A stretch of DNA of 10,986 bases from CAYLJO01 sp964383905 (lineage in GTDB: Bacteria; Acidobacteriota; Blastocatellia; Pyrinomonadales; Pyrinomonadaceae), in contig CAYLJO010000206.1 in assembly GCA_964383905.1 (NCBI GenBank), forward strand, positions 1 to 10,986, in the 5' to 3' direction. The stretch's first letter is position 1. Every line of letters starts with the position of its first letter. Below the pieces are notes generated by a model that was not told the DNA's origin, made no database searches, and was given only the letters and a program-made list of their open reading frames with translations. Of this stretch, positions 1 to 6,919 are shown in pieces. Both the position numbers and the translations under genes were made by a program.

Positions 1-324
1 TGTCAAGACAGAGAAGCGGTCTTGCCAAGCAGTCCAATCCAAAGCTAAAAGGAGGCTTTTGTTGGGTTGCGCCAACAGGTGCAGCATTCTTTCGGTCAAC
101 AGCCAGTGATCAAATCGCTCATTGCGCAGGAAGCGGTAGAGGCGAGTCAAAGCCGAGCCGAACTGAACCTCAGTCAGGCAGGAGAGTTGACCAGCGATAG
201 CGAAGCTGGAAGCTTGGGCGGCTTGGCAAAGCGCGGCGATTACAGCGGCGCAAGTCTTCTGTTGCGAGAGCCGGAAAGGTCTTAACAAAGAACCAAGGAT
301 AGGGTAACGTCTGAGCGGGTTCAT
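1..324 (-). CDS. IS4-type DDE transposase, N-terminal part (runs off left edge)
   Basis: Reading the minus strand from an ATG at 324 gives 108 uninterrupted codons to the window edge. The protein starts MNPLRRYPILGSLL and ends LALDWTAWQDRFSVLT. A helical N-terminal region with the RLYRFLRNERFDHWLL segment (about residues 61-76) precedes the hydrophobic strand LLLALDWT. In IS4-family transposases such a strand carries the first catalytic Asp, here D96. The enzyme would cut and rejoin the ends of its own insertion sequence. The remaining catalytic Asp and Glu and the far end of the element lie outside the window, so I cannot say whether the gene is intact. Family assignment rests on pattern recognition and the exact IS group is not determined. 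The plus-strand frame over this region (67-285) is a shadow. Confidence 0.8.
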   Translation of the reverse strand, partial: MNPLRRYPILGSLLRPFRLSQQKTCAAVIAALCQAAQASSFAIAGQLSCLTEVQFGSALTRLYRFLRNERFDHWLLTERMLHLLAQPNKSLLLALDWTAWQDRFSVLT

Positions 325-524
325 GGTTCTATCTCCGATAGTAAGCTGGGTCTAGACACCTCAACTTCTATCGCAGACTGTGAACCCGTTTCTTATCCTG
401 CTTTCAAAAGTGATAAGCGGTCAGCTATTCGGCATCTAACAGCATACCTTCGAGCCGGGTTGAGGAGCGCTCAGGAGGGTTGGTGAGGCGCTGATGAACG
501 ACGGTATCATGTAGGACCCTATTC
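325..524. other. Non-coding stretch between the transposase and the DUF218 gene; should contain one IS end
   Basis: No plausible gene is seen. Because the transposase starts at 324 and reads left, the terminal inverted repeat on its upstream side should lie within these 200 bp. Its partner is outside the window, so the boundary cannot be placed. No duplicated target site is recognisable. A palindromic AGCGCT lies at about 466-471, with no obvious terminator character for the gene ending at 525. Confidence 0.4.
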
Positions 525-1175
525 TCAGTCTGTAATCAGTTGATGGGTATACCCTAACTCGACCAGCCTTTCATAGGCCTCCCATACCTCATCCGGGATT
601 TCTTGCTCTATTTGGAAACCCTTTTCCGCATAGAGCTTGATCCTCTGTAGATCGCCTACCATGATACCGATCACAACCTCTTTCGGCTTTGTTTCGTCAG
701 GGTATTGCTCGAAAGATAGCTGGGGTGACGTCACCATAACTTCTTTCTCCGGCCAGAGTTTTTTGAACGTTGCGTAAGCCCTTCTTTCCATATACGGCTT
801 CTGGACGACGATGAATTTATGCGGATCGATGCTATTTTTTTCCAGGAGCTTTTTGGTCAGCAGAATATTTTCCCCCGTGTTTGTCGATCTGTTTTCAACC
901 AGGATTTTATCTTCCGGAACACCCATACGGAGGGCAACACTCTCGAACATTTCGGCTTCTGATTGATCCCAGATGTCCTCCGTGTGACGACCGAGTCCGC
1001 CGGAAAAAATCAGGAGAGGGGCCCAACCCTCCAGGAAAAGTTGAGCCCCTCTCTCGGCTACCCGCAGGTCATGGCTTCCCAGGACGAGGATGCAATCGGC
1101 TTTTTCCAGCGCCTGGTTCATCAGGTGGTAGTCCCAGATCTTTTTCGCAAGGGTATCAATTTCGTGATTGTCCAT
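525..1175 (-). CDS. YdcF/DUF218-family protein
   Basis: A 216-residue protein of the DUF218 (YdcF/SanA/ElyC-like) fold. Seen in order: a hydrophobic strand with the CILVLGSHD motif (residues 28-36); an IFSGG turn (56-60); the conserved NRSTNTGEN segment (95-103); a FIVVQKPYMERRAYATF stretch (121-137); and a C-terminal YERLVELGYT helix. E. coli YdcF is somewhat longer and has been reported to bind S-adenosylmethionine; the biochemical role of the family is mostly open. No signal peptide or membrane anchor is seen, so the protein is probably cytoplasmic, unlike the membrane-anchored SanA/ElyC members. The frame is open upstream to a TTG at 1199 (224 residues) and beyond. I chose the ATG at 1175 because MDNHEIDTL is a natural family start, although neither start has a strong ribosome binding site. 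It stands alone, with no co-directional neighbour. Confidence 0.85.
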   Translation of the reverse strand: MDNHEIDTLAKKIWDYHLMNQALEKADCILVLGSHDLRVAERGAQLFLEGWAPLLIFSGGLGRHTEDIWDQSEAEMFESVALRMGVPEDKILVENRSTNTGENILLTKKLLEKNSIDPHKFIVVQKPYMERRAYATFKKLWPEKEVMVTSPQLSFEQYPDETKPKEVVIGIMVGDLQRIKLYAEKGFQIEQEIPDEVWEAYERLVELGYTHQLITD

Positions 1176-1706
1176 TTCGTCATCATAGAGGAAGATCAAT
1201 GCATTGCAAAAAGGGGTCTGCCGGGAAAGCCGATTTGGGCGAGCGGTAGCCGCGAATGACTCCCCGCGGGCACGATGATCTTCGACCGAACTGGCGATGG
1301 TCTTCGCCCGGCCTTGTATATCATTTTACCGACCCGCTCCCGCCGCCTCAGATTCCCGTCCGAGAAGGGACGAGAAAGCTGGAAAGAATGGGAAAGGTGC
1401 CCGTTCAGGAGGAGGGCAGGAAACTACTTGACATAAGGTACGTAAGCAGATAATTTCGATTCTAGCAGGCCGCCGAGGCCGTGCTTGCCGATAATTCCAT
1501 TCCGAGCAGCCTCCAGCCATCCTCTACTTAGGCTTGAGGCCTCCGGTCAATCCGAGAAATACCACCGAGGCGAACGCCAAAGGCGCAGAGACGTATCAAC
1601 CTTTTTAACGAGCGGACGCTATCCGCCCACTTCTTCTTGCAGGTGATGCGCCTTACTTCGCGGTCCTTTCTCCCTTCATTTAACCCACTGTCTGAAAGCA
1701 CCCGTC
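1176..1706. other. Intergenic region, no convincing gene
   Basis: Open frames here (such as 1256-1453 plus and 1326-1520 minus) are Arg/Pro-rich, have no recognisable fold and lack good start signals. Seen: a TTGACA box at 1428-1433; a short hairpin CGCC-AAA-GGCG at 1575-1585 inside a 'gcgcagagacg' type sequence; and a hairpin GCGGA-CGCTA-TCCGC near 1613-1627. No RNA gene is recognised. Confidence 0.5.
1428..1454 (+). promoter_or_regulatory. Possible sigma70-like promoter
   Basis: A perfect -35 TTGACA at 1428-1433 is followed after 15 bp by GATAAT at 1449-1454, five of six matches to the -10 consensus. The spacer is two bases shorter than ideal. Using the 17-bp spacing instead gives TAATTT, a poor match. 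The next plus-strand candidate gene starts only at 1707, so a transcript would have a leader of about 240 nt. Confidence 0.3.
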
Positions 1707-1931
1707 ATGATCTCCATTGTGAAAAATGGCCGTCGCGATCTAATCAAAGAGGTCGTAACCTTCGCCGGCACCATTATCGTTTGCGTCATCCTCTGTTTTT
1801 TCCTCTGCCACAACTTTCCAACCCACAAGCGGTTAGTCGATTACGTAGCCGAGGCCCTATTTTCAGCCCTCTTTGCCGTACCCACAGGCGCGGCCTGGCG
1901 CTCCTTACACAAGGCGAGGTCAAAACAATAG
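1707..1931 (+). CDS. Possible small membrane protein, 74 aa, unknown function
   Basis: Not a protein I recognise. The ATG frame encodes a charged N-terminus (MISIVKNGRRDLIKE), a strongly hydrophobic helix (about residues 17-34, VTFAGTIIVCVILCFFL), a short polar loop with Pro-Thr-His-Lys-Arg, a second moderately hydrophobic helix (about 47-64) and a basic tail ending KARSKQ. Positive charge before helix 1 and after helix 2 suggests that both ends face the cytoplasm. Codon third positions are mostly C or G, as in real genes of this window. Against it: the region before the ATG has only a weak purine stretch (GAAAG, about 10 bp upstream), there is no partner gene, and a longer Arg-rich frame overlaps it (1637-2053). 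It could also be spurious. Confidence 0.4.
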   Translation: MISIVKNGRRDLIKEVVTFAGTIIVCVILCFFLCHNFPTHKRLVDYVAEALFSALFAVPTGAAWRSLHKARSKQ

Positions 1932-2119
1932 GGAAAGGAATGAACAGCGCCGGTCCAATCTGTTTGCTACTTTACCCTTTCATACAGGTCGTCCACGCTC
2001 ATCATTGCTGCGTGACTACCGGAATCCATTCTGGTACTCTTCCCGCGTCATAATCCGCTCAATAAAGATCACCGCTTCTTGAAAAGCGAGTACGATCTGT
2101 ATAGGACATGGGACTAACC

Positions 2120-3463
2120 CTACCTCACTCCGACGGAGCGATGTTTAAAGAATCGCTGGCCCCGGCTGTAGGTGGCGACCACATTACCGTTGCCAAAGAG
2201 CTTGTATTTGTACGTTGTGAGACCGTCAAGGCCGACGGGGCCCCGCGCGTGCAGCTTGCCGGTGCTGATGCCCAGTTCCGCACCCAGCCCGTAACGATAG
2301 CCATCGGCGAAGCGCGTTGACGCGTTCATGTAAACGCCCGCCGCATCGACCAATTCCATGAACCGTGCCGCCCGGTCGCGATCCTCCGTGACAATTGACT
2401 CTGTGTGCTTAGAGCCGTACCGGTTGATGTGCTCGATGGCCTCGTCCAAGCTGTCCACGATCTTGATCGAGATAATCAGATCGGAATACTCCGTCACCCA
2501 ATCATCCTCACCGGCAGGAATGATGTTGTGCGATCGAGACAAGTTGAGGGTTCGCGGGCAGCCGCGCACTTCCACACCGGCGGATTGTAACCGGGTGATC
2601 ATCTCCGGCAGGAACTCGCTCGCGACTTCCTGATGGACGAGCAGCGTCTCCGCAGCATTGCACGCCGCCGGATATTGCACCTTTGAGTCGAAGCTGATCT
2701 CCCAGGCTTTTTTCAAGTCGGCGCCACGATCAACGTAGACATGGCAGATCCCCTCCCCGTGACCCAGCACAGGGATACGGCTCTGTTCGGCAATGTAGCG
2801 CACGAATTCGCGTGAGCCGCGCGGGATGATCAGGTCGATCTCGTCGTCGAGCGTGAGGATCTCCATGACGTCTTCACGCGTCTGTAGCAGATTGATGGAC
2901 TCCGCCGGTATCTCGGGGAAACGGGCGAGCGCGTCTCGCCAGATAGACACCAGCATCGCATTCGTCTGCGCCGCCTCGGCCCCGCCCTTGAGCAATACGG
3001 CGTTGCCGGATTTGAGGGCCAGTGAAGCGACCTGCGGCACGACGTCGGGGCGTGACTCGAAAATGATGCCGATGACGCCGAGTGGGCACGACTCCTTGTA
3101 AAGCGTGAGATCATCATCCAGCTCGGTGACGGCTAACTGCCGGCCCAGTGGGTCGGCGAGACGGGCCACATCGCGCACGCGGGCAGCCATCTCCCGGACC
3201 CCGCGCTCGCTTGTCTTCAGGCGTTCAAACATCGAACGCGACATCTCTCCGTCTTCGACTGAGCGCAGCGCCGCCCGACAGTCCACCTCGTTAACCTTGA
3301 GGATCTCCGCTTGCCGCTGCTCCAAAGCGTCGGCGGCGGCGAGCAAAGCCTCGTTACGCCTCTCGTGAGAGAGTGTCGCGAGCGGTTGCGCCGCAAGCCG
3401 CGCGCCGCGGGCGGTGCGCTTTATCCCTGACTCTTCAATCTGCTTCCGTGGGTGTTTCATCAT
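2120..3463 (-). CDS. proA: Gamma-glutamyl phosphate reductase (glutamate-5-semialdehyde dehydrogenase)
   Basis: Reduces gamma-glutamyl phosphate to glutamate-5-semialdehyde with NADPH, the second step of proline synthesis, in the cytoplasm. The 447-residue sequence has the family landmarks in order: GIIFESRPDV (132-141), the LLKGG turn (157-161), LIIPRGS (211-217), the catalytic Cys C268 within YPAACNAAETLLVH, NASTRFADG (380-388), GLGAELGIST (392-401) and the HARGPVGLDGLTTYKY signature (405-420). It is about 30 residues longer than the E. coli enzyme, partly through a basic C-terminal tail (GQRFFKHRSVGVR). The ATG at 3463 overlaps the proB stop as ATGA, which fixes the start; a second ATG follows immediately. 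Translation is probably coupled to proB. No proC is seen in the window. Confidence 0.97.
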   Translation of the reverse strand: MMKHPRKQIEESGIKRTARGARLAAQPLATLSHERRNEALLAAADALEQRQAEILKVNEVDCRAALRSVEDGEMSRSMFERLKTSERGVREMAARVRDVARLADPLGRQLAVTELDDDLTLYKESCPLGVIGIIFESRPDVVPQVASLALKSGNAVLLKGGAEAAQTNAMLVSIWRDALARFPEIPAESINLLQTREDVMEILTLDDEIDLIIPRGSREFVRYIAEQSRIPVLGHGEGICHVYVDRGADLKKAWEISFDSKVQYPAACNAAETLLVHQEVASEFLPEMITRLQSAGVEVRGCPRTLNLSRSHNIIPAGEDDWVTEYSDLIISIKIVDSLDEAIEHINRYGSKHTESIVTEDRDRAARFMELVDAAGVYMNASTRFADGYRYGLGAELGISTGKLHARGPVGLDGLTTYKYKLFGNGNVVATYSRGQRFFKHRSVGVR

Positions 3464-4647
3464 CTATTGTCTAAAAGAACAATGTTGTCTCGTTTCACCA
3501 GCACACGGGCTTTCGCGCCCGTCCGCTTGTCGGCAGAAACTTCAGTCCCTCTACGAATCAACTCCGCCGCCTCCTGGCTCGCATAGTCCGAGATGCCGCG
3601 CGCGAATTCACGCCCTTCGTCGTCAACAATACTGACCACATCCATTGATTCGAACTTCTCTTCGACGCGTACGACTCCCGTTGACAGTAAGCTCGCTTTG
3701 CCGGCAATGATCGCCGCGTGCGCGCCTCGGTTGACGATCATGCGCCCACGCACTCCGGCCGCGTAGGCGATCCACCGTCGCTTCCCGGCCATGCGTGTCC
3801 TCGACATGAAGGCCGTGCCGGTCTCCTCTCCGGCAAAAATTCGATCCAGAATACCCGGCCTCTTCCCGTTGGCGATGACGGCCACCCCGCCCGCCCGCAT
3901 GGCGATCTCGGCGGCCTCCAGCTTAGTGAGCATCCCGCCCCGCCCGCCCGCGGACGGCCCTGAGGCGAGTCTCTTTAATTCGGCGGAAATCTCTTCGACC
4001 AGAGGAATGACGGGCCCTGTTTCATCAACCGCGCCCGACGGTCTCTGACGCATTAAGCCATCAACATTGGTCAATAGAATGAGCGCATCGGCCTCCAGTT
4101 TGCTCATCACGAGCGCGGCCAAGCGATCGTTATCACTGAAGACGCGCCTGCCCGAACCGACCGCGACGTATTCGAGCTCGGCGGTCGAAACCGTATCATT
4201 CTCATTGACAACGGGCAAGACCCCGAGTTTGAGCAATTTCTCAATGGTGCGTCGCAGGTTCGAATAGCGCTTCCGGTCGACAAAATCTTCTTCGGTTAGC
4301 AATAACTGCGCGAGTCTTATGTCATAGGCGCGGAACAACAATTCATAAGCGTGCATCAGGAGGCTCTGGCCGACGGCAGCGCACGCCTGTCTTATGGCTA
4401 GATCATCAAGCCGCGCGCGATGGAGTCCGAGTCGGCCTCTGCCCAATCCGACGGCGCCGGAAGAGACGAGTACGACCTGACGGCCGGCACCCTTCAGCTG
4501 AGCGATTGATCTCGCGAGCGATTCGAGGTGTTGAGAATTGATTTCACCCCCATCTCCGGTCACCACAGTTGTGCCGAGTTTAATGACCACGCGCCGCGTG
4601 GCACGAATCCGACTCGGCCAATCATTTTGCTGGTGCTCTTTCTGCAT
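3460..4647 (-). CDS. proB: Glutamate 5-kinase
   Basis: Phosphorylates L-glutamate with ATP to gamma-glutamyl phosphate, the first and usually proline-inhibited step of proline synthesis. It hands the unstable product to ProA. The 395-residue protein has an amino-acid-kinase domain: VIKLGTTVVT (21-30), VLVSSGAVGLG (59-69), PVVNENDTV (145-153), FSDNDRLAALV (170-180), LLTNVDGL (191-198) and GGMLTKLEAA (237-246). A C-terminal PUA domain follows (about 295-390), as in E. coli ProB. The glycine loop reads GRGGM rather than the common GTGGM; this is a mild variation and not evidence of inactivity. The first ATG at 4647 gives a 15-20 residue leader before the first strand and has only a weak ribosome binding site (GAGCAG). 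It is the first gene of a two-gene operon with proA, overlapping by 4 bp. A TATACT sequence about 25 bp upstream could be its -10 box, without a clear -35. Confidence 0.97.
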   Translation of the reverse strand: MQKEHQQNDWPSRIRATRRVVIKLGTTVVTGDGGEINSQHLESLARSIAQLKGAGRQVVLVSSGAVGLGRGRLGLHRARLDDLAIRQACAAVGQSLLMHAYELLFRAYDIRLAQLLLTEEDFVDRKRYSNLRRTIEKLLKLGVLPVVNENDTVSTAELEYVAVGSGRRVFSDNDRLAALVMSKLEADALILLTNVDGLMRQRPSGAVDETGPVIPLVEEISAELKRLASGPSAGGRGGMLTKLEAAEIAMRAGGVAVIANGKRPGILDRIFAGEETGTAFMSRTRMAGKRRWIAYAAGVRGRMIVNRGAHAAIIAGKASLLSTGVVRVEEKFESMDVVSIVDDEGREFARGISDYASQEAAELIRRGTEVSADKRTGAKARVLVKRDNIVLLDNR

Positions 4648-4746
4648 CTGCTCAAAGCTGGTCTCGACGGAGTATATAATTCAGCGATTAACATTTTCCA
4701 GCGGGAAGCGGTTCCGGCACTTCCCACATCATCTTTGAAGCTTTGC

Positions 4747-4782
4747 AGAAGAAGCCTTTACCAAAACATGTAAGGTTCTTCT
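4747..4782. repeat. Imperfect inverted repeat between the proB start and the divergent promoter
   Basis: The left arm at 4747-4761 (AGAAGAAGCCTTTAC) pairs with the right arm at 4770-4782 (GTAAGGTTCTTCT), with two single-base bulges and an 8-nt loop. No U-tract follows on either strand, so it is not a good intrinsic terminator. It lies about 100 bp upstream of proB and could be in its leader or be an operator; function is unknown. Confidence 0.45.
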
Positions 4783-4898
4783 TGTCAATCACTTAACCTC
4801 AGCTCGATGAAACCTCCGCCAAACCTGCGGAGCTACCTATGCGCCCGCCGCCGGCCGCATTGTTCATATTAATACCTGATTAAAATCTTTTTTTATTG

Positions 4899-4927
4899 TT
4901 GACACTTTACTAAAAAATTTGCATAAT
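4899..4927 (+). promoter_or_regulatory. Strong sigma70-like promoter of the receiver gene
   Basis: A perfect -35 TTGACA (4899-4904), a 17-bp spacer and a -10 CATAAT (4922-4927, five of six) sit in a very AT-rich stretch (about 4867-4921) that could act as an UP element. A start of transcription near 4934 is expected, about 160 nt before the ATG at 5093. This is the best promoter match in the window. Confidence 0.75.
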
Positions 4928-4934
4928 CCTTGCT

Positions 4935-5092
4935 CGTCGCGCAAATTAGTGGCTCTTAGCCAGCTTTAGCTCTGAACATTGATCTGGCCAACAACTCTAC
5001 GCCCCACGTTGTTAAGTAGAAGGTAATTGTCCCCGGCATAAGCCCCCATCATTGAAGTCAAAGCGTTGCGCCCTACCTGTGGGAGGTTGACT
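4935..5092 (+). promoter_or_regulatory. Long 5' leader of the receiver gene, with two small hairpins and a strong RBS
   Basis: If transcription starts near 4934, the leader is about 158 nt. It contains two adjacent short stem-loops: GCCAG/CTGGC (4959-4963 with 4984-4988) and AACAAC/GTTGTT (4990-4995 with 5008-5013, 12-nt loop). The RBS GGGAGG (5081-5086) sits 6 nt before the ATG. The hairpins are short and could be chance. No known riboswitch is recognised. Confidence 0.4.
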
Positions 5093-5494
5093 ATGGCAAC
5101 AAGACTGGACCCTGTACCAACAATTCTACTCATCGAAGACGATGAAAATGCGCGCACAGAGTTGAAGAAGATGCTGGAGCGCAGCGGGTACCGCGTCGTT
5201 GATACCGACAATGGCCGCGATGCCATTACAGGCGCTAAATATATTCGCCCGGACCTGCTTTTCGTCGATCTGAATGTGCCGCTGCTTTACGAATTGACGG
5301 CGGCCCGGCAGGTGGTCAAACAAGCCTGGCTCGGCTCGGTGCCGGTGGTGGTCGTCACGCATGGGTTGGAAGCCGAGGATTACCCGATGGAGGCCGGGGT
5401 TCGTAGTAACGAGTATGTCACCAGACTCTCAGATTATGAGCAGTTGGAGCACCTGCTCGGCTACCTACTGCCGTCTGGATCAGTGGCAGCGTAA
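5093..5494 (+). CDS. Single-domain response-regulator receiver protein, atypical
   Basis: A 133-residue CheY-like receiver with no output domain. Visible: the strand and acidic pair ILLIEDDE (D16, D17), the expected phospho-acceptor D59 in LLFVDLNVP, the VVVVTHG strand with T89, and a last segment EYVTRLSDYEQLEHLL. The near-invariant Lys after strand 5 is missing: the aligned position is R111 (or T110), and the usual following Pro is absent. The region after D59 reads NVPLLYE where MPxxDG is common. It may therefore be phosphorylated abnormally or serve as a constitutive docking domain. I chose the ATG at 5093 for its GGGAGG RBS; the frame extends to a TTG at 5066, giving 9 more residues that are not needed. 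No sensor kinase is nearby, so it is an orphan. Confidence 0.88.
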   Translation: MATRLDPVPTILLIEDDENARTELKKMLERSGYRVVDTDNGRDAITGAKYIRPDLLFVDLNVPLLYELTAARQVVKQAWLGSVPVVVVTHGLEAEDYPMEAGVRSNEYVTRLSDYEQLEHLLGYLLPSGSVAA

Positions 5495-5952
5495 AACGCT
5501 TATGCTGCAAGTTAACCGGCCTCCGTCATAGACAGTGTGGCCGTCTTCACTCGGCGAAGGGAGCACTGGAGGGCAAGCCCTATGGCTGTAGAAGTTTGGT
5601 CAGATGGCGGGGCCCTTGCATAACTTAAGAGAAGCATTTAGTTGGAAAGGGCACCCATGACCTGCCCCGCCAAATCATCACCCTCAGCCTCACCTACAAC
5701 CAGCGCAAAACGGGACTTGTCATGTAATCTGCCCCGCCGCATCATAGCGGCCGCAAGACAGACTCTGGATCCCCACTTAAAGCCGTCGGGAAATTTAATT
5801 CGGTGATTTCTGGAATCCGACTCTCATTACCCTTTTACCGCCTATATCTGCAAAAGATCATCTACCGCCAATGGATGCTGGTGACTCTTTGCCGTGTCTG
5901 TTCAGCAATTTCATTGAAGGCATCAGCTCTTGACAAAGAAGGGTGAATAATC
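5495..5952. other. Intergenic region between the receiver and PEP-CTERM genes
   Basis: 458 bp without a convincing gene. It holds the GCCCCGCC repeat cluster (5606-5746, listed separately) and a weak GC-rich pair CGGCC/GGCCG near 5516-5542 just after the receiver stop. A 49-codon frame from 5657 spans two of the repeats but is Ser/Pro/Thr-rich with no RBS, so I do not call it. No clear promoter for the gene at 5953 was found; a TTGACA at 5930 is too close to the start codon to serve. Confidence 0.5.
5606..5746. repeat. Cluster of three GCCCCGCC-centred repeats, one inverted
   Basis: The octamer appears inverted as GGCGGGGC at 5606-5613 and direct as GCCCCGCC at 5664-5671 and 5731-5738. The two direct copies share wider flanks: CATG, then CTGCCCCGCC, then ATCAT (units 5656-5680 and 5721-5746), with small gaps. 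The inverted and first direct copies can form a stem, strengthened by GCCCTT (5612-5617) with AAGGGC (5647-5652). This looks like the remnant of a short palindromic repeat or the ends of a small mobile element. It could also be a set of protein-binding sites. Confidence 0.55.
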
Positions 5953-6657
5953 GTGAGAACATTCTTTAACACATTTACCATATTCTTCGCCGCTCTTATT
6001 TTCATCTGCCTCGTCGGAGTTAACGCCTACGCCGACGGCATCGTCCTTCTTGGACCTAATAACAGCAAACTGGTGCCTCCGCTGACCGTCCTCGACCTTT
6101 CGCATCAGGGAAACAGTAGCGTCGAAGCGGGGGGAGTAGCCTGGAACGGCAGCCAGGATGTCCGTTTCGGTCCGGGAAAGTTCGTCAGCGGGCCGCACAA
6201 CCAAACGGTCACATTCAACCAGACAGGGGCAACGAATGCCAGTAATTTAGGGATTCTCTTCAATATCAACCAAAACAACGGTCATGATCAAGACTTTGTG
6301 GTCCTCAATTCTCTTGTCTTAACAGCCTATGACCAGAACGGCAAAGCCGTTTTTAGCGCCTCCCTGGTTGGAGGGCCTCTGACCTTAGAACAATTCGAGC
6401 CGGCGCAGGGCTCGACCGCAGATTACGTGTTCGGTCTGGACTCTGCGGCGGCGGCGCGCTTGCAGGCTGCCTTGGCTGCGAACCCGAACCTCCACTTCGG
6501 GTTATTCGCCAATATCAGCGCCGCGCAAGGTGGACCCGAGCGTTTCGGTTTTACCGGTCTCCCGAGCCAACCGACGACGGTGCCAGAGCCGGCGACGCTG
6601 TTACTACTCGGCACGGGCTTAGCAGGAGTGGCAGCGAAGGTTCGTCAGCGAAAATAG
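5953..6657 (+). CDS. PEP-CTERM sorting-domain exported protein, unknown function
   Basis: A 234-residue protein with a clear signal peptide (basic MRTFF, hydrophobic core to about residue 24, AYA cleavage site near 27/28). Its C-terminus is a classic PEP-CTERM tail: VPEP (210-213), a hydrophobic helix (about 214-228) and the basic end KVRQRK. Such tails are recognised by an exosortase that anchors or releases the protein at the cell surface; no exosortase gene is in the window. The middle (about 30-200) is a Gly/Asn-rich, predicted beta-rich domain that I do not recognise, with few Lys and no Cys. Translation starts at GTG 5953, with GAAGGG 9 nt upstream as a fair RBS. Context gives no operon partner. 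PEP-CTERM proteins often belong to extracellular-polysaccharide or biofilm matrices. Confidence 0.88.
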   Translation: MRTFFNTFTIFFAALIFICLVGVNAYADGIVLLGPNNSKLVPPLTVLDLSHQGNSSVEAGGVAWNGSQDVRFGPGKFVSGPHNQTVTFNQTGATNASNLGILFNINQNNGHDQDFVVLNSLVLTAYDQNGKAVFSASLVGGPLTLEQFEPAQGSTADYVFGLDSAAAARLQAALAANPNLHFGLFANISAAQGGPERFGFTGLPSQPTTVPEPATLLLLGTGLAGVAAKVRQRK

Positions 6658-6840
6658 AGGTAGCAAGAGCAAATAAGCGTTGCTTGACGCGTACAAGCAG
6701 ATATTGTCGGATAGCGCTCACCCGGCTGAGATGTAATCACAACCCTTGAGGTGTCTTACGGCAGAACTGGTCGGCAGGCGTTTACTCAAAACCTTCTAAC
6801 ACCTGCAGGATAAGTTAAGCCGCTAGCTTGGTAGTTGTCG

Positions 6841-6912
6841 CGCCACCGGGCCACAGTTTGAGGGTGGCGAGGTTTAGACATCTTTCTTCTCTCCAATCGC
6901 CTTTGAAAGGCG
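6841..6912. repeat. Two hairpins between the convergent PEP-CTERM and Dph6-like genes
   Basis: CGCCACC (6841-6847) pairs with GGTGGCG (6863-6869) over a 15-nt loop. A tight hairpin CGCCT/AGGCG lies at 6898-6912, 7 bp downstream of the minus-strand gene ending at 6920. They sit between convergent genes, where 3'-end structures are expected. Neither is followed by a good U-tract in either direction, so they are terminator-like only. The rest of 6658-6919 shows nothing else. Confidence 0.4.
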
Positions 6913-6919
6913 GACCATA

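Noticed and set aside
67..285. Plus-strand 72-codon frame
   Set aside because: Lies antisense to the transposase coding frame, starts at TTG and has no recognisable character.
881..1259. Two plus-strand frames of about 100-120 codons
   Set aside because: Antisense shadows of the DUF218 gene, rich in Arg, Pro and Gly.
1637..2053. 138-codon plus-strand frame
   Set aside because: Arg/Ser/Pro-rich and without a fold; the overlapping 1707-1931 frame has the more protein-like composition.
4783..4788. Minus-strand TTGACA as the proB -35 box
   Set aside because: At 16-18 bp downstream there is no acceptable -10 (TTTTGG or TTTGGT).
5879..5892. Possible sigma54 -24/-12 promoter (TGG...TTTGC) ahead of the PEP-CTERM gene
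   Set aside because: Only 9 bp separate GG and GC where sigma54 needs 10, and the rest of the -24 box does not match.
5930..5935. TTGACA before the PEP-CTERM gene as a -35 box
   Set aside because: It is 18 bp from the GTG start, so the -10 would fall inside or on the start codon, and no -10-like sequence is there.
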